DNA from: Gammaproteobacteria bacterium
GTDB lineage: Bacteria; Pseudomonadota; Gammaproteobacteria; Steroidobacterales; Steroidobacteraceae
Assembly (NCBI GenBank): GCA_028293765.1
Contig: JAQGOG010000141.1
Coordinates: forward strand, 62,001-126,000
Length of the DNA stretch: 64,000 nucleotides
Reading direction: 5' to 3'
The position numbers and the translations under genes are program-made. A model generated the notes under the pieces. That model saw nothing but the letters and a program-made list of their open reading frames with translations, did not search any database and had not been told where the DNA came from. The stretch's first letter is position 1, and every line of letters begins with the position of its first letter. Positions 16,007 to 24,469 of this stretch are shown here, piece by piece.

Positions 16007-17360
16007 GCCTTCTCCCCGGCTCGCGGCCGCATGCATCCCACATCAGGCGCGTATCGAAGACGCTGGTGGCCACCATCGTGATGACGACCACCGCGGCAAA
16101 GGCCACCAGACCGTCGCCGGCATGCACCTCGGTCAGCGCTCCGAACCGCAATGCCGCGATCAACACGGAAACAGTGAATACATCGATGTTCGACCAGCGG
16201 CCGACGAGATCGATCATTCGATAGAACCGCGTGCGTCCGACCAGCAAGCGGCCGGAGCGGCGGTAAGTAGCTAGCAGCATCCACGTCAGTCCACAGAGCT
16301 TGAGCAGCGGCAGGATGATACTCGCCACGAACACGATGATCGCGAGCGGCCAGAGGTCGTTTTGGATCAGTTCCAGGACGCCGCTGAGAATCGTATTCTC
16401 CTCCGCACGCCCTAGCCGCACCGTCGTCAGCACCGGCAATACATTGGCCGGCACGTAGAGCAGGAACCCCGCGATAACGAGCGCCGCAGTGCGCTTGATT
16501 GCGTCGGGCTTACGAACGTGAAGCTTCGCCGCGCACCGCGGACAAGTCCTGCCCTCTTCGGTGCCGGCGACGATGAGGTCGCAAACGGTGCAGGCGATAG
16601 TCTGCGTGCCCCTCTTCCCCGCATCTTCCACGGATAGCGCCGCCCAGACGGTCCGCTCATCGAGCTGCGTCAAAGCGAGCAGAAACGCGAGGGACGCAGC
16701 CAGCAGGCACCAGCCGCCCGCGCCGATTTCGATGGTGGCGACGACCTTGATCCGACTATAGGCAACGAAGCAGCCGACCAGGTAAACCTCGATCATCATC
16801 CACGGCCGCACATACTTCACCCAGCGGAATAGCGTACCGAGCGGACCGCCGAGGCCAAAGCGCAGCGAACCCAGAACCCACGTGAGCAGGCCGAGGTAGA
16901 CGTACGGCAGAGCCACACTGAATAGGCCGACGAGGGTGGCGAGCGACCGGAACCCCCCGTTCCATAGCGCGCTCACACCCGTTTCCAGCCAGGTCTGACG
17001 CTGGGCCCCGAGGGACGCGACCGTCCCCAGCGGCCAAATGAGCGCCGGCAGCAACAGAAGGAGCGCCGCGAACGTCAGTGCCAGCGGCGCTGTCACGCGA
17101 CCGGTTGCAGGTCCGGCAAGCATCCCATCGCAGCGCCTGCACACAGCCCTCTGCCGCCGACTGAGGGGCGGCAGTACCTGCATGAGGCCGCAATCGGGGC
17201 AAGCGACGCGCTCGGCAATAGATCGCGGACTGGGCCGTGTCAAAGTCTTCTTTCTGTAACGCAATGTCGCCAGTGTAGAACGTCTGCCAAGCTTCCTGGG
17301 TTCCGCTTGCGGTCGTCCTGCGTGACTGGTCTGCGCCTCATTTGGCTGGCGCTGCCCCAC
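15990..17360 (-). CDS. pqiA: PqiA, paraquat-inducible membrane protein A
   Basis: The protein has two PqiA modules, each with a zinc-ribbon-like cysteine quartet ahead of four membrane helices. The first has CPDC near residue 54 and CRRC near 74; the second has CTVC and CPRC in the middle of the protein. Conserved membrane segments include GPLGTLFRWVKYVRPWMMIEVYLVGCFVAYSRIK and NDLWPLAIIVFVASIILPLLKL. PqiA is the inner-membrane partner of PqiB. The GTG start at 17360 overlaps the end of the upstream small secreted protein by 23 bases and has AAAGGAG very close; later non-ATG starts near residue 34 are possible. The four genes from here to pqiC form one operon. Confidence 0.94.
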   Translation of the reverse strand: MGQRQPNEAQTSHAGRPQAEPRKLGRRSTLATLRYRKKTLTRPSPRSIAERVACPDCGLMQVLPPLSRRQRAVCRRCDGMLAGPATGRVTAPLALTFAALLLLLPALIWPLGTVASLGAQRQTWLETGVSALWNGGFRSLATLVGLFSVALPYVYLGLLTWVLGSLRFGLGGPLGTLFRWVKYVRPWMMIEVYLVGCFVAYSRIKVVATIEIGAGGWCLLAASLAFLLALTQLDERTVWAALSVEDAGKRGTQTIACTVCDLIVAGTEEGRTCPRCAAKLHVRKPDAIKRTAALVIAGFLLYVPANVLPVLTTVRLGRAEENTILSGVLELIQNDLWPLAIIVFVASIILPLLKLCGLTWMLLATYRRSGRLLVGRTRFYRMIDLVGRWSNIDVFTVSVLIAALRFGALTEVHAGDGLVAFAAVVVITMVATSVFDTRLMWDACGREPGRRHDRNA

Positions 17361-17865
17361 GCTCCTTTAGATCTCGCACCATGTAGTCGATGGCATGGGT
17401 CCAGGCGGCGTCATTGTCGCCACGGAAGTCGTATGATTTTCTGTCGGCGATCTGACCCGTCGCCACATCGTGAATCTCATATGTGAGCGTCAGGATGAGC
17501 CCGCTGACGCGATTCACCCATGCAACAAGCACTTTATCCGCCCCAAGCTGCCTGCCGATCTCGAGATCGCAGCCGTTGCAGTCATGCAGATAAAGCTGCT
17601 GCGATTTCAGTTTGTCGATGAGTGCTTGCGCCGGGGCAGTGTCGCTTACGCGGAACAGGCCGCTGCGTGCGAGCTCCTGCCGCAACCTCGCGCTCGCCAT
17701 TCGCAACCGTGCCTCATGCTCGGCCCTGAGCTCCGGGCCGCCCGGATCACCAGTGAGCTCGATGTCTAAAACGACGAGCCGCGGCGTCGGCGGCGCGGCG
17801 GCGGCCATCGTGCCTGTTGCGAACAGGGCGACCAAGCACATCGCGGCTGGAATGAATATCCGCAT
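17338..17865 (-). CDS. secreted DUF2380/DUF3280-like protein
   Basis: The 175-residue protein has a clear Sec signal peptide (about residues 1-22) and a mature domain starting RLVVLDIELTGDPGGPEL. That opening, and the pattern of a helix-rich region followed by a strand with GADKVLVAWVNRVSGLILTL, match a small periplasmic family (DUF2380/DUF3280-like, assigned from memory and not certain) in which the protein estimates a TolB-like or ABC-type partner. Cys residues in LHDCNGCDLEIG (about 92-98) could form a disulfide. Its 3' end overlaps pqiA, so it probably belongs to the pqi operon. ATG at 17865 follows GGGAGG at good spacing. Confidence 0.82.
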   Translation of the reverse strand: MRIFIPAAMCLVALFATGTMAAAAPPTPRLVVLDIELTGDPGGPELRAEHEARLRMASARLRQELARSGLFRVSDTAPAQALIDKLKSQQLYLHDCNGCDLEIGRQLGADKVLVAWVNRVSGLILTLTYEIHDVATGQIADRKSYDFRGDNDAAWTHAIDYMVRDLKERGAAPAK

Positions 17866-17953
17866 CACTGCCTCCCGTAACTCTGTGGCGGCCCGGAGTT
17901 GCCCCTGGCCGCAATCTCGCGAACCGGGCTGCAGCCAGCACTCTACTGGCCCG

Positions 17954-18121
17954 TCACATTGATTGCGACACGGCTAGCCGATTACGTTCAGTTCGCAGCG
18001 GCTGGTTGCGAGCGATCCGCTCGTACGTAAGCTCTGACAGGTCTAGGCTTGCGGATCGGTCATAGAGGATCAGCTCGGCCACCTCGCGACCGATCACTGC
18101 TCCCTGCTGCTCACCGTAAAC
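17954..18121 (-). pseudogene. C-terminal remnant of an FAD-dependent oxidoreductase
   Basis: A 55-codon open stretch on the minus strand reads GAVIGREVAELILYDRS, then SLDLSELTYERIARNQPL. This is the usual C-terminal end of DAO/SoxA-type FAD-dependent oxidoreductases: a helix ending in VAELIL, then LDLS, then ERI. An in-frame stop lies directly upstream and there is no start codon or N-terminal FAD site. It is therefore a decayed tail rather than a gene. The family assignment is by eye. Confidence 0.5.
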
Positions 18122-18141
18122 CTAGCGAGCGCCTTGGGCGC

Positions 18142-18170
18142 GCGCTTTGCGCGCGGCGGGCGCAAAGCGC
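18142..18170 (-). terminator. perfect 11-bp hairpin after the 18.2 kb gene
   Basis: GCGCTTTGCGC and GCGCAAAGCGC flank a seven-base loop. The hairpin begins one base after the stop of the minus-strand gene at 18171. It is strong and well placed for transcription termination or mRNA end protection, though no T-run follows. Confidence 0.6.
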
Positions 18171-19115
18171 TTACTCCCAACCGGTCTTCGAGTTGTAGGG
18201 CATCGTGAACCCCATTGCCTCGATCTCGTGGATCTTGCCACCCTGCACTTTGTAGATGTGCGCTGCCGGCAGATCGAAGGGCTTGAAGGGCATGTCCACG
18301 CTCTCGACGCCAGCAACGCCGACGATCTTGAGAGACTTCTCCTCCATGGGATGGCGGAACTGCGAGAGTCCAAACACGAGGCCGGTTTCGACGTCCGCGA
18401 TCTCGACGCGGCGCGGCTCGATGCGCTTGATATAACTCATCACTTGCGTGTTGAGTTGAGCGGCACAGCCCATCGCGCCCATGGTACCGCGACCCGGCGT
18501 CGCGGGCGGCGGGTTACCGGTCGTCTGCATGCCGTTTTCGCGGCGGAGGCAATCGTCCGCGAATGGAGCGGCGCTGCCGTCGTTGTTGACCAGCGCGTCA
18601 TAGTAGGAAGCGCCGATCTTCAACAGTGCCTGTCGTGAGCTGCGCTCTGCGGGCGGAACCGTGGCGAGCAGGCCCGCGCGCGGCGTTTGCAAGTTGGGGA
18701 GGCTCGTTTCCCTCAGGTTGCGGGCAACGAGATGTTCTACCTCGGTGATGCGGCCCCGGCGTACCTTCAGGCGCAATCCGAGCTCCACGGGCTTCTCGCC
18801 CTCCTGCATCACGCCGATGAACCCGATTTGCTGCGCGACCGCATCCGGGACATAGATCTTGAAAGTCGTCGGCACGGCGGACGCGGTTTTCCAGAATCCC
18901 TCGCCGAGCTGCATCGCAACCGTGTTCTCGACGAACTTCGCGCCGGGTTCGATCCTGACCCGCGCAGGATCGTGCGCCACGAGCGCGGCCAGGTAGGTAT
19001 CGACCAGTCCCTGCAGACAGGCTCGATCGCACGATTCGGATGCAGCGGCCTGCGCAAGGCTCTGCAGGCTCGCAAACACCGCCGCAGCGAGAATGATCTT
19101 CGACGACCGCTTCAT
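18171..19115 (-). CDS. secreted protein with two NTF2-like halves
   Basis: The 314-residue protein begins with a clean signal peptide (KIILAAAVFASLQSLAQAAA). Two similar halves follow: the first opens with CLQGLVDTYLAALVAHDPARV (from about residue 33), the second with ALLKIGASYYDALVNNDGSAAPF (from about 163). Each begins with a helix and a short Asp-containing turn, then beta strands, as in NTF2-like folds. Four Cys residues are spread as CDRAC, CLRR and GCAAQ, suggesting disulfides in the periplasm. The gene has no operon partner; the next gene upstream on the same strand is the EthD-like protein. I do not recognise a characterised function; binding of a small molecule or an isomerase-like role is only a possibility. 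Confidence 0.78.
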   Translation of the reverse strand: MKRSSKIILAAAVFASLQSLAQAAASESCDRACLQGLVDTYLAALVAHDPARVRIEPGAKFVENTVAMQLGEGFWKTASAVPTTFKIYVPDAVAQQIGFIGVMQEGEKPVELGLRLKVRRGRITEVEHLVARNLRETSLPNLQTPRAGLLATVPPAERSSRQALLKIGASYYDALVNNDGSAAPFADDCLRRENGMQTTGNPPPATPGRGTMGAMGCAAQLNTQVMSYIKRIEPRRVEIADVETGLVFGLSQFRHPMEEKSLKIVGVAGVESVDMPFKPFDLPAAHIYKVQGGKIHEIEAMGFTMPYNSKTGWE

Positions 19116-19199
19116 TACGCTCCCCTCGATGCGAGCTCCCTCATCGCGGTGGCGATCGAGGGAGCACGAGGCTTCTTTGTCGCGGCTTGGCCGCTACTG

Positions 19200-20045
19200 C
19201 TACCCGATACCGTAAATGATCGTCGGGAAGGCTACCGGCATGACACTCGAGAAATGCGGGACGTCGGCCACCAACGTCTTACCGTGCTCTTTGCCGGCGG
19301 CATCGAATGCCTTCTGATCGTTGATGTAGATGTTGACCGTGCCGATGTAGGCCGGCTTGCCGCCCGTCTGCCCGCCGACCCCTTTGCGGAGCTCGAAGCG
19401 CTTGATCGCGTCCTTTCCATAGAGGCGCATGATCAGGGGCATGTGCCCTTTGCGGTAGTAGTCGACGTCCCAGCGCACGTCCGCACTGTTCGGATACAGA
19501 ATCGTCAGGCAGGTGTCCCCGAATTTCATCGCCGCACGGGGCGCACCCATCATGCCGTGCACTTCGTCGAACTGGATCATCGGCATGGAGTTGGTGAAGT
19601 GCGGCACGTCGGCGACCAGTTCCTTGCCATGCTCCTGGTTGTTCGCATTGAAGGCATCGAGATTGTTGATCCAGATGTTGACCGCGGCTGAGAACGCCGG
19701 CGGCGGCGGACCACCCGCCGGAGCGGGAGCCGCCGCGGGAGGCACGGTGCGCAGCTCGAAGCGTTTGATGGAGCTACCGTACAGCTTCATGATCAGCTTG
19801 AGGTGGTGATCGCGATAATAGTCTGGATCGAAGTGCACGCCCGCGCCCGACGGATAGAGAATCGTCATGCAATGGACGTCTTTCGCACTGTCGGCCGCCC
19901 GCACGCCCGCGGGCAACGCCGCGCCAAAAACCGATGCCAGCAGACCCAGGGTGACGACCGAGCCCGCCCCCTGCATCACTTCGCGACGGCTGTAGACTTC
20001 AGGCTCACCAGACCGGTGAGCATCGTTCTTCGGGACATCGTTCAT
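19200..20045 (-). CDS. Tat-exported tandem EthD-like domain protein
   Basis: The protein (281 residues from the ATG at 20045, which follows GGGGGAGGG) has a twin-arginine signal (YSRREVMQGAGSVVTLGLLAS) and two copies of an EthD-like dimeric alpha/beta-barrel domain. Both copies open in the same way (CMTILYPSG.. and CLTILYPNS..), then a Tyr-Tyr-Arg (DYYRDHHLKLI, DYYRKGHMPLI), and a matching end (KELVADVPHF, KTLVADVPHF). EthD proteins support cytochrome P450 or similar pathways in the cytoplasm, so an exported version is unusual. A Pro/Ala-rich loop sits in the first copy only. Neighbours give no pathway; the GNAT gene is next upstream on the same strand. Confidence 0.85.
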   Translation of the reverse strand: MNDVPKNDAHRSGEPEVYSRREVMQGAGSVVTLGLLASVFGAALPAGVRAADSAKDVHCMTILYPSGAGVHFDPDYYRDHHLKLIMKLYGSSIKRFELRTVPPAAAPAPAGGPPPPAFSAAVNIWINNLDAFNANNQEHGKELVADVPHFTNSMPMIQFDEVHGMMGAPRAAMKFGDTCLTILYPNSADVRWDVDYYRKGHMPLIMRLYGKDAIKRFELRKGVGGQTGGKPAYIGTVNIYINDQKAFDAAGKEHGKTLVADVPHFSSVMPVAFPTIIYGIG

Positions 20046-20223
20046 GGATCGGCCCTCCCCCTTCAATATTGGAAACGAGTCTAGCCGACGTTGCTTCAGC
20101 ACACATCGGCGCCATCGGCCCCTGGTTACCTGATGGTCACCGCCCCTGCTCGAGGCGCATAGCCACCGGCATGGTGGGCCAGGGCGTCCTGCGGGACTGC
20201 CTGCTCGATGCGGCGATCCAGGC

Positions 20224-20694
20224 CTAGCGCTGCCGTTTTGCCGCTGCACGTTTGTAGACGGCGGTGTCGAGTCGCTCCATGTAGCGCCCGCTGTGGGCGG
20301 CCGGCGTGAAGCCGAACTGCCGGTACAGCCCGTGCGCGTCTTTCGTAACGAGATTCCAGCGACGCAGGCCCTGCAGCTTCGGGTGGTCCATTGCCATCGC
20401 CATCAGCGCCTTCGACAGCCCTTGCCCGCGGTGCTCTTCGAGCACGTAGACGTCGCACACGTAACAGAACGTTGCATAGTCGGAGATGAACCGGGCCAGC
20501 CCGACCTGACCGCCCGCCGCATCATAGGCACCTATACACAGCGAACCGCGCACCGCCCGCTCGATGACTTCGAACGGGATCTGTTCCGACCAGTAGGCCC
20601 GCCGCAGGTAGGCATGCATCGCGTGGAGGTCGAGGCGCCCGGGGTCGTCCGAAACGGTGTACGGGCCAATCGCTTGCGTGAGATACGTATCCAT
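20224..20694 (-). CDS. GNAT family N-acetyltransferase
   Basis: The 156-residue protein has the GNAT core: the acetyl-CoA pyrophosphate-binding turn LEEHRGQGLSKALM (about residues 85-100) after the strand FCYVCDVYVLE, and the closing NLVTKDAHGLYRQFGF. It resembles the small GNAT enzymes that start near YLRRAYWSEQIPFEVIERAVRGSLC. The gene lies 18 bases downstream of the TetR-type regulator, on the same strand, so it is probably co-transcribed with it and under its control. The acceptor substrate is not known. Confidence 0.93.
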   Translation of the reverse strand: MDTYLTQAIGPYTVSDDPGRLDLHAMHAYLRRAYWSEQIPFEVIERAVRGSLCIGAYDAAGGQVGLARFISDYATFCYVCDVYVLEEHRGQGLSKALMAMAMDHPKLQGLRRWNLVTKDAHGLYRQFGFTPAAHSGRYMERLDTAVYKRAAAKRQR

Positions 20695-20712
20695 CGGCTT
20701 GCGCCTGCAATC

Positions 20713-21354
20713 CTATGTTGGCTCGACTTCGATGCGCGGATCGGCGAGCCGCTCGAAGTCGCGCAGGCCGAGCTCGGTCGCGTAGGGGCGGATCATGTTC
20801 AGCATGACCAGGTAACCGCGGTGCAGGGCCTGCTCGTCCATCTGGCCCGTCGATTCGACGAAGTTGAGCCAGTGATTGGTCAACAGCCAGGTGTTGGTGG
20901 TCAGCAGCGCGAACTCGTCCGGATGACCTAGCCGGCGGATGTATCCCCGGGCGAGCAGGCCGTCGAGAAACTTCTGGCCATCCCGCGTGCGGCGCCGGCG
21001 CAGATCGCCGAAGCGGCGGCGCAGGACCGGGTCGTCCCGCAGCAGCGGCACCAGCTCGCGGTAGAAGAAGCGATAGCGCCACATCAGGCGCAGCTCGCGA
21101 AAGAACAGGAAGGACAAGTGCTCCATGGACGGATGCACCGGGTCGTCCTTCCAGCGCGAGTCGATCTCCTCGGTAATCTGCAGGAACAGGTCGAGGATGA
21201 GATCGCTCTTGCGCCGGTAGTGGTAGTTGAGGTTTCCCTTGCTGACACCGCAGGCCGTGGCAATGCGGCCCGGCGACACCTTGCCCGTCCCATGCGCATT
21301 GAACAATTTCAGTGCGGTCGCCAGTATCCTGGCCTGTGTTTCTTTCGTCCCCAT
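20713..21354 (-). CDS. TetR/AcrR family regulator
   Basis: The 213-residue protein has a TetR DNA-binding domain at residues 5-55 (ARILATALKLFNAHGTGKVSPGRIATACGVSKGNLNYHYRRKSDL pattern, with GVSKGNLNYHYR as recognition helix), followed by a helical ligand domain. It is divergent from the NCS1 permease gene, and a perfect 6-6-6 inverted repeat lies in the gap. The natural inference is that it controls its own gene (plus the GNAT) and the permease/HyuA/DUF917 operon. The ligand is unknown. The start ATG is unambiguous from the domain boundary. Confidence 0.94.
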   Translation of the reverse strand: MGTKETQARILATALKLFNAHGTGKVSPGRIATACGVSKGNLNYHYRRKSDLILDLFLQITEEIDSRWKDDPVHPSMEHLSFLFFRELRLMWRYRFFYRELVPLLRDDPVLRRRFGDLRRRRTRDGQKFLDGLLARGYIRRLGHPDEFALLTTNTWLLTNHWLNFVESTGQMDEQALHRGYLVMLNMIRPYATELGLRDFERLADPRIEVEPT

Positions 21355-21391
21355 GCTGCAGCGCCGCTGCCCTATTTGACCGAGCCTCTCA

Positions 21392-21409
21392 TTAGGCTAA
21401 ATGGCCTAA
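21392..21409. promoter_or_regulatory. candidate operator between TetR and permease genes
   Basis: TTAGGC and GCCTAA flank a six-base centre (TAAATG), 38 bases from the TetR start and 140 bases before the permease start. The spacing and symmetry fit a TetR-family operator. The site is AT-richer than its surroundings. Confidence 0.5.
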
Positions 21410-21548
21410 GGTTGCAACTCCAGGGGATTTCGTACGGGACACAATGGCTCGGACGCTCCTTCGGACCAGCCATGCAGATCGAGAATTACAGAATCGGCAT
21501 CGAGTCCCCCCGCGCGCTCGCGCCGCCTGAGCAGGCAGACGCGGCACG

Positions 21549-22865
21549 GTGAAGCTCGCCAGCGGACATTTGGACGCGTCTCCTCAGACGCCGCTGCCCG
21601 ATACGGTGGGGGCCTCCGTCAGCGGTCTGCGCATTGCGTTGATCCTGATGGGTGCGACGATTGCCCTGCCAGCGTTCGTCATGGGTGCAACGCTCAACGG
21701 CGCGATGGGCACTCGCGGCGCCATCATCGCCAGCATCCTGGGCGGATTCGTCTTGGCCTGTATCGCTGCGGCGGCGGCCATCGTCGGCGCGCACTCCCGC
21801 CTCAGCAGCTACCAACTGATCCTGCGCGCGTTCGGCTCACGCGGCGGTAAATGGATAAACGGCTGCCTGTCGGCAGTGATGGTCGGTTGGTTCGCGGTCG
21901 TGGCCTCACTGTTCGGGGACGCGGCCCTGCGCGCAGGCGGCCACTTGCTGCCGTTCAGCGCCGAGGCGTGGCTGGCAATCGGCTGCATCGTCATGACGGC
22001 CACGACGCTCTCCGGATTCCGGGCGCTCGATATCCTCGCCTCGATCACCACGCCGATGAAGATAGTGCTGCTTGCAGCAACCGTCTACGTGTCGTTCTCG
22101 AAGACCGGGGGAGCGGATTTGTGGATCCCGCCCGCGCAGCCCGGCTTGAGCGGACCTCAAGGCGTATCGTTTGTCGTGGGTGGGGTCATCGTAGGCGCGT
22201 TACTGACACCAGACCTCGCTCGCCTGGCGACCAGTCGCATACAGGCGGCGCTGGCCTGCTTCCTGGCCTTCGCTGTGGGGCAGCCGCTGGTGCTCGCGCT
22301 GGCTGGAATTCCCGCCCGTCTGGCTGGTGAGTCCGACCTGGTGCGGATCATGTTGAGCCTGGGGCTCGGCCTGCCCGCCATCCTGGTCGTGATCCTCGCG
22401 GCCTGGTCGAGCAACGCGTACAACCTTTACGCGATCACACTCGTCTACCGGACGTTTTCGCGCGCGGCGACCTGGAAACTCGCGCTCTTCGGCGGATCTC
22501 TCGGCGGCGCGCTGGCTCTGTTCGGCCTCGCCCGTCGCCTCACACCCTTTCTGCTGGTGTTGAGCGTCGCAATCCCGCCGATCGCGGGTGTCTACCTCGC
22601 GGCTTATTACATCGCCTGGGCTTTGCACGAGACGCCCGTGGCGCGCTCGTGGCGGCCCGACAGTCTGGCGGCCTGGCTGACCGGTGTCGCCGTAGCGGGA
22701 CTGGAAACACCCTTGGGTTTCTCGATCACCGGCGTGACCGCCCTGGATGCCCTGTCCGTATCGATGCTCGCTTACGCGGCATTCCACTTTCTCTTTTTCC
22801 GTCCAGGGCTAGCGCAGCAAGCCGCGGCGCTCGCCCATGCTGCGTGTCGAGGAAATACCAAGTGA
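21549..22865 (+). CDS. NCS1/cytosine permease-like transporter
   Basis: The 438-residue protein has about twelve membrane segments and the look of the nucleobase:cation symporter-1 family, in particular CodB-like permeases: IALPAFVMGATLNGAMGTRGAI, RAFGSRGGKWINGCLSAVMVGWFAV, and WSSNAYNLYAITLVY near the middle. These import cytosine, allantoin, hydantoins or similar ring compounds. The start is a GTG. The TGA stop overlaps the HyuA-like gene's GTG by four bases, so the two are translationally coupled. With hydantoinase- and DUF917-type enzymes downstream, a hydantoin-like or imide substrate is likely but unproven. Confidence 0.88.
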   Translation: MKLASGHLDASPQTPLPDTVGASVSGLRIALILMGATIALPAFVMGATLNGAMGTRGAIIASILGGFVLACIAAAAAIVGAHSRLSSYQLILRAFGSRGGKWINGCLSAVMVGWFAVVASLFGDAALRAGGHLLPFSAEAWLAIGCIVMTATTLSGFRALDILASITTPMKIVLLAATVYVSFSKTGGADLWIPPAQPGLSGPQGVSFVVGGVIVGALLTPDLARLATSRIQAALACFLAFAVGQPLVLALAGIPARLAGESDLVRIMLSLGLGLPAILVVILAAWSSNAYNLYAITLVYRTFSRAATWKLALFGGSLGGALALFGLARRLTPFLLVLSVAIPPIAGVYLAAYYIAWALHETPVARSWRPDSLAAWLTGVAVAGLETPLGFSITGVTALDALSVSMLAYAAFHFLFFRPGLAQQAAALAHAACRGNTK

Positions 22866-24469
22866 GAGAGGCGGTTCGAATCGGCATCGATGTGGGTGGG
22901 ACCAACACCGACGGCGTTTTGATGAGTGGCACGGAAGTTCTTACCAGCACCAAGGCGGCAACCAGTCAGGACGTGCGCAGCGGCGTGGTGGAGACGGTAA
23001 CCAGGCTGCTCGACGACTGGAAAGGCCCGCGCGATCGCATCGAAGCCGTGATGATCGGAACGACACAGTTCGTCAATGCCTTCGTGGAACGCCGTGGGCT
23101 GGAGCCAGTGGCTATATTTCGCATAGCACTGCCGCGAGGCAAGGGCGTCCCACCGATGGCGGGTTGGCCCAGCGACCTGGTCCAGTCCCTGGGCGCACAC
23201 ATCTACATGGTCCGTGGCGGCGCTTTCTACACCGGCCGCGAATACATCCCGCTCGACGAAGAGGGCCTGCGCCAAGCGGCGCTCGACGCGCATGCCAAGG
23301 GCGTGAGGTCGACGGTGATCTGCGCCACCTTCGCCCCGATGCGGCCCGAGCTGGAAGTGCGCGCTGCCGCCATCGTCAGCGCAGCGATGCCCGACACCCG
23401 CATCACGTTGTCCGCGGAGGTCGGCGGTCTGGGCCTGATCGACCGTGAGAATGCGAGCATCATCAACGCTTCCCTGGCGCTTCTCTCGCGTCGTGTCGTG
23501 ACTTCGCTCACTGCCGCGTTCCGGGATGCCGACGTCCGGGCTCCGATCTATCTGAGCCAGAACGACGGCACATTGATCACGACGGAAATCGCTGAGCGCT
23601 TCCCGATCCTGACCTGCTCGGCGGGGCCGACCAACAGCATCCGTGGCGCCGCGTTCCTCACGAATATCGAGGACGCCATCGTGGCCGACATCGGCGGAAC
23701 TACGACCGACATCGGCTTTCTGTCCAAAGGGTTTCCACGCGAGACGACCGCACCCAACCACATCGGCGGCGTACGGACCAACCTGCGCATGCCCGACGTG
23801 CTGTCGGTCGGGCTCGGTGGCGGCAGCATCCTGCGCCACATCGGCGCTGGCGAAGCCCTGACGATCGGACCGGATTCAGTCGGCTTCCGCCTGCGCGAGC
23901 AGGCGTGGGTCTTCGGCGGCAACACGTTGACGACGACCGACATCGCCGTGCGCGCGGGTCAGGCGAAAATCGGCGATCCGTCGCGAGTCGCACATCTTCC
24001 CGACAGCCTCGTCGCGACGGCGCTCGACAGGATTCACCACCGCATCGAAGAAGCGATCGATCAGGTCAAGACGAGTGCCCGCGCCATGCCGCTGATCCTG
24101 GTCGGTGGCGGCCACATTCTCGTTTCGCGGCAACTCCGCGGCGCCTCCGAAGTGCTGCGACCACGCTACGCCGAAGTCGCCAACGCGGTGGGCGCGGCGA
24201 TTGCACTAGTGAGTGGGCGGGTCGAACGCATGTACGACCTCGCTGCGAGCGGCCGCGCGGGCGCCTTGGAGGCGGCTAAGAATGAAGCGATCGCGGCAGC
24301 GGTCCAGGCAGGTGCCCAGCCGGGCGCCGTTGAGATCATCGACGTGTCGGAGATGCCCATGACCCACATGAAGTCGGGGTCGGTGCAGATCCGCGTACGC
24401 GCCGCGGGACCGCTCGCGGCACTCGCATCGACGGCAAACCGGGTTCCTGGAGCGGGGATTTCGCGTTGA
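22862..24469 (+). CDS. hydantoinase/oxoprolinase-family protein (HyuA-like)
   Basis: The 535-residue protein matches the HyuA/oxoprolinase-A family: an N-terminal ATPase-like opening AVRIGIDVGGTNTDGVLM, the second phosphate motif IVADIGGTTTDIGFLSKG (about residue 275), SVGLGGGS (about 318), and ILVGGGHILV near residue 412. The family couples ATP hydrolysis to opening of 5-membered cyclic amide rings (5-oxoproline, hydantoins). Here only the A-type polypeptide of about 520-540 residues is present; no HyuB is adjacent. Instead a DUF917 protein follows, a known partner of this subgroup. The GTG at 22862 is chosen because it overlaps the permease stop and the ATPase motif starts six codons later; an upstream extension would run through the permease gene. 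Confidence 0.92.
   Translation: MREAVRIGIDVGGTNTDGVLMSGTEVLTSTKAATSQDVRSGVVETVTRLLDDWKGPRDRIEAVMIGTTQFVNAFVERRGLEPVAIFRIALPRGKGVPPMAGWPSDLVQSLGAHIYMVRGGAFYTGREYIPLDEEGLRQAALDAHAKGVRSTVICATFAPMRPELEVRAAAIVSAAMPDTRITLSAEVGGLGLIDRENASIINASLALLSRRVVTSLTAAFRDADVRAPIYLSQNDGTLITTEIAERFPILTCSAGPTNSIRGAAFLTNIEDAIVADIGGTTTDIGFLSKGFPRETTAPNHIGGVRTNLRMPDVLSVGLGGGSILRHIGAGEALTIGPDSVGFRLREQAWVFGGNTLTTTDIAVRAGQAKIGDPSRVAHLPDSLVATALDRIHHRIEEAIDQVKTSARAMPLILVGGGHILVSRQLRGASEVLRPRYAEVANAVGAAIALVSGRVERMYDLAASGRAGALEAAKNEAIAAAVQAGAQPGAVEIIDVSEMPMTHMKSGSVQIRVRAAGPLAALASTANRVPGAGISR

Noticed and set aside
22866-22890. tRNA T-arm-like GGTTCGAATC
   Set aside because: It is part of the HyuA-like coding start; no acceptor or anticodon stems surround it.
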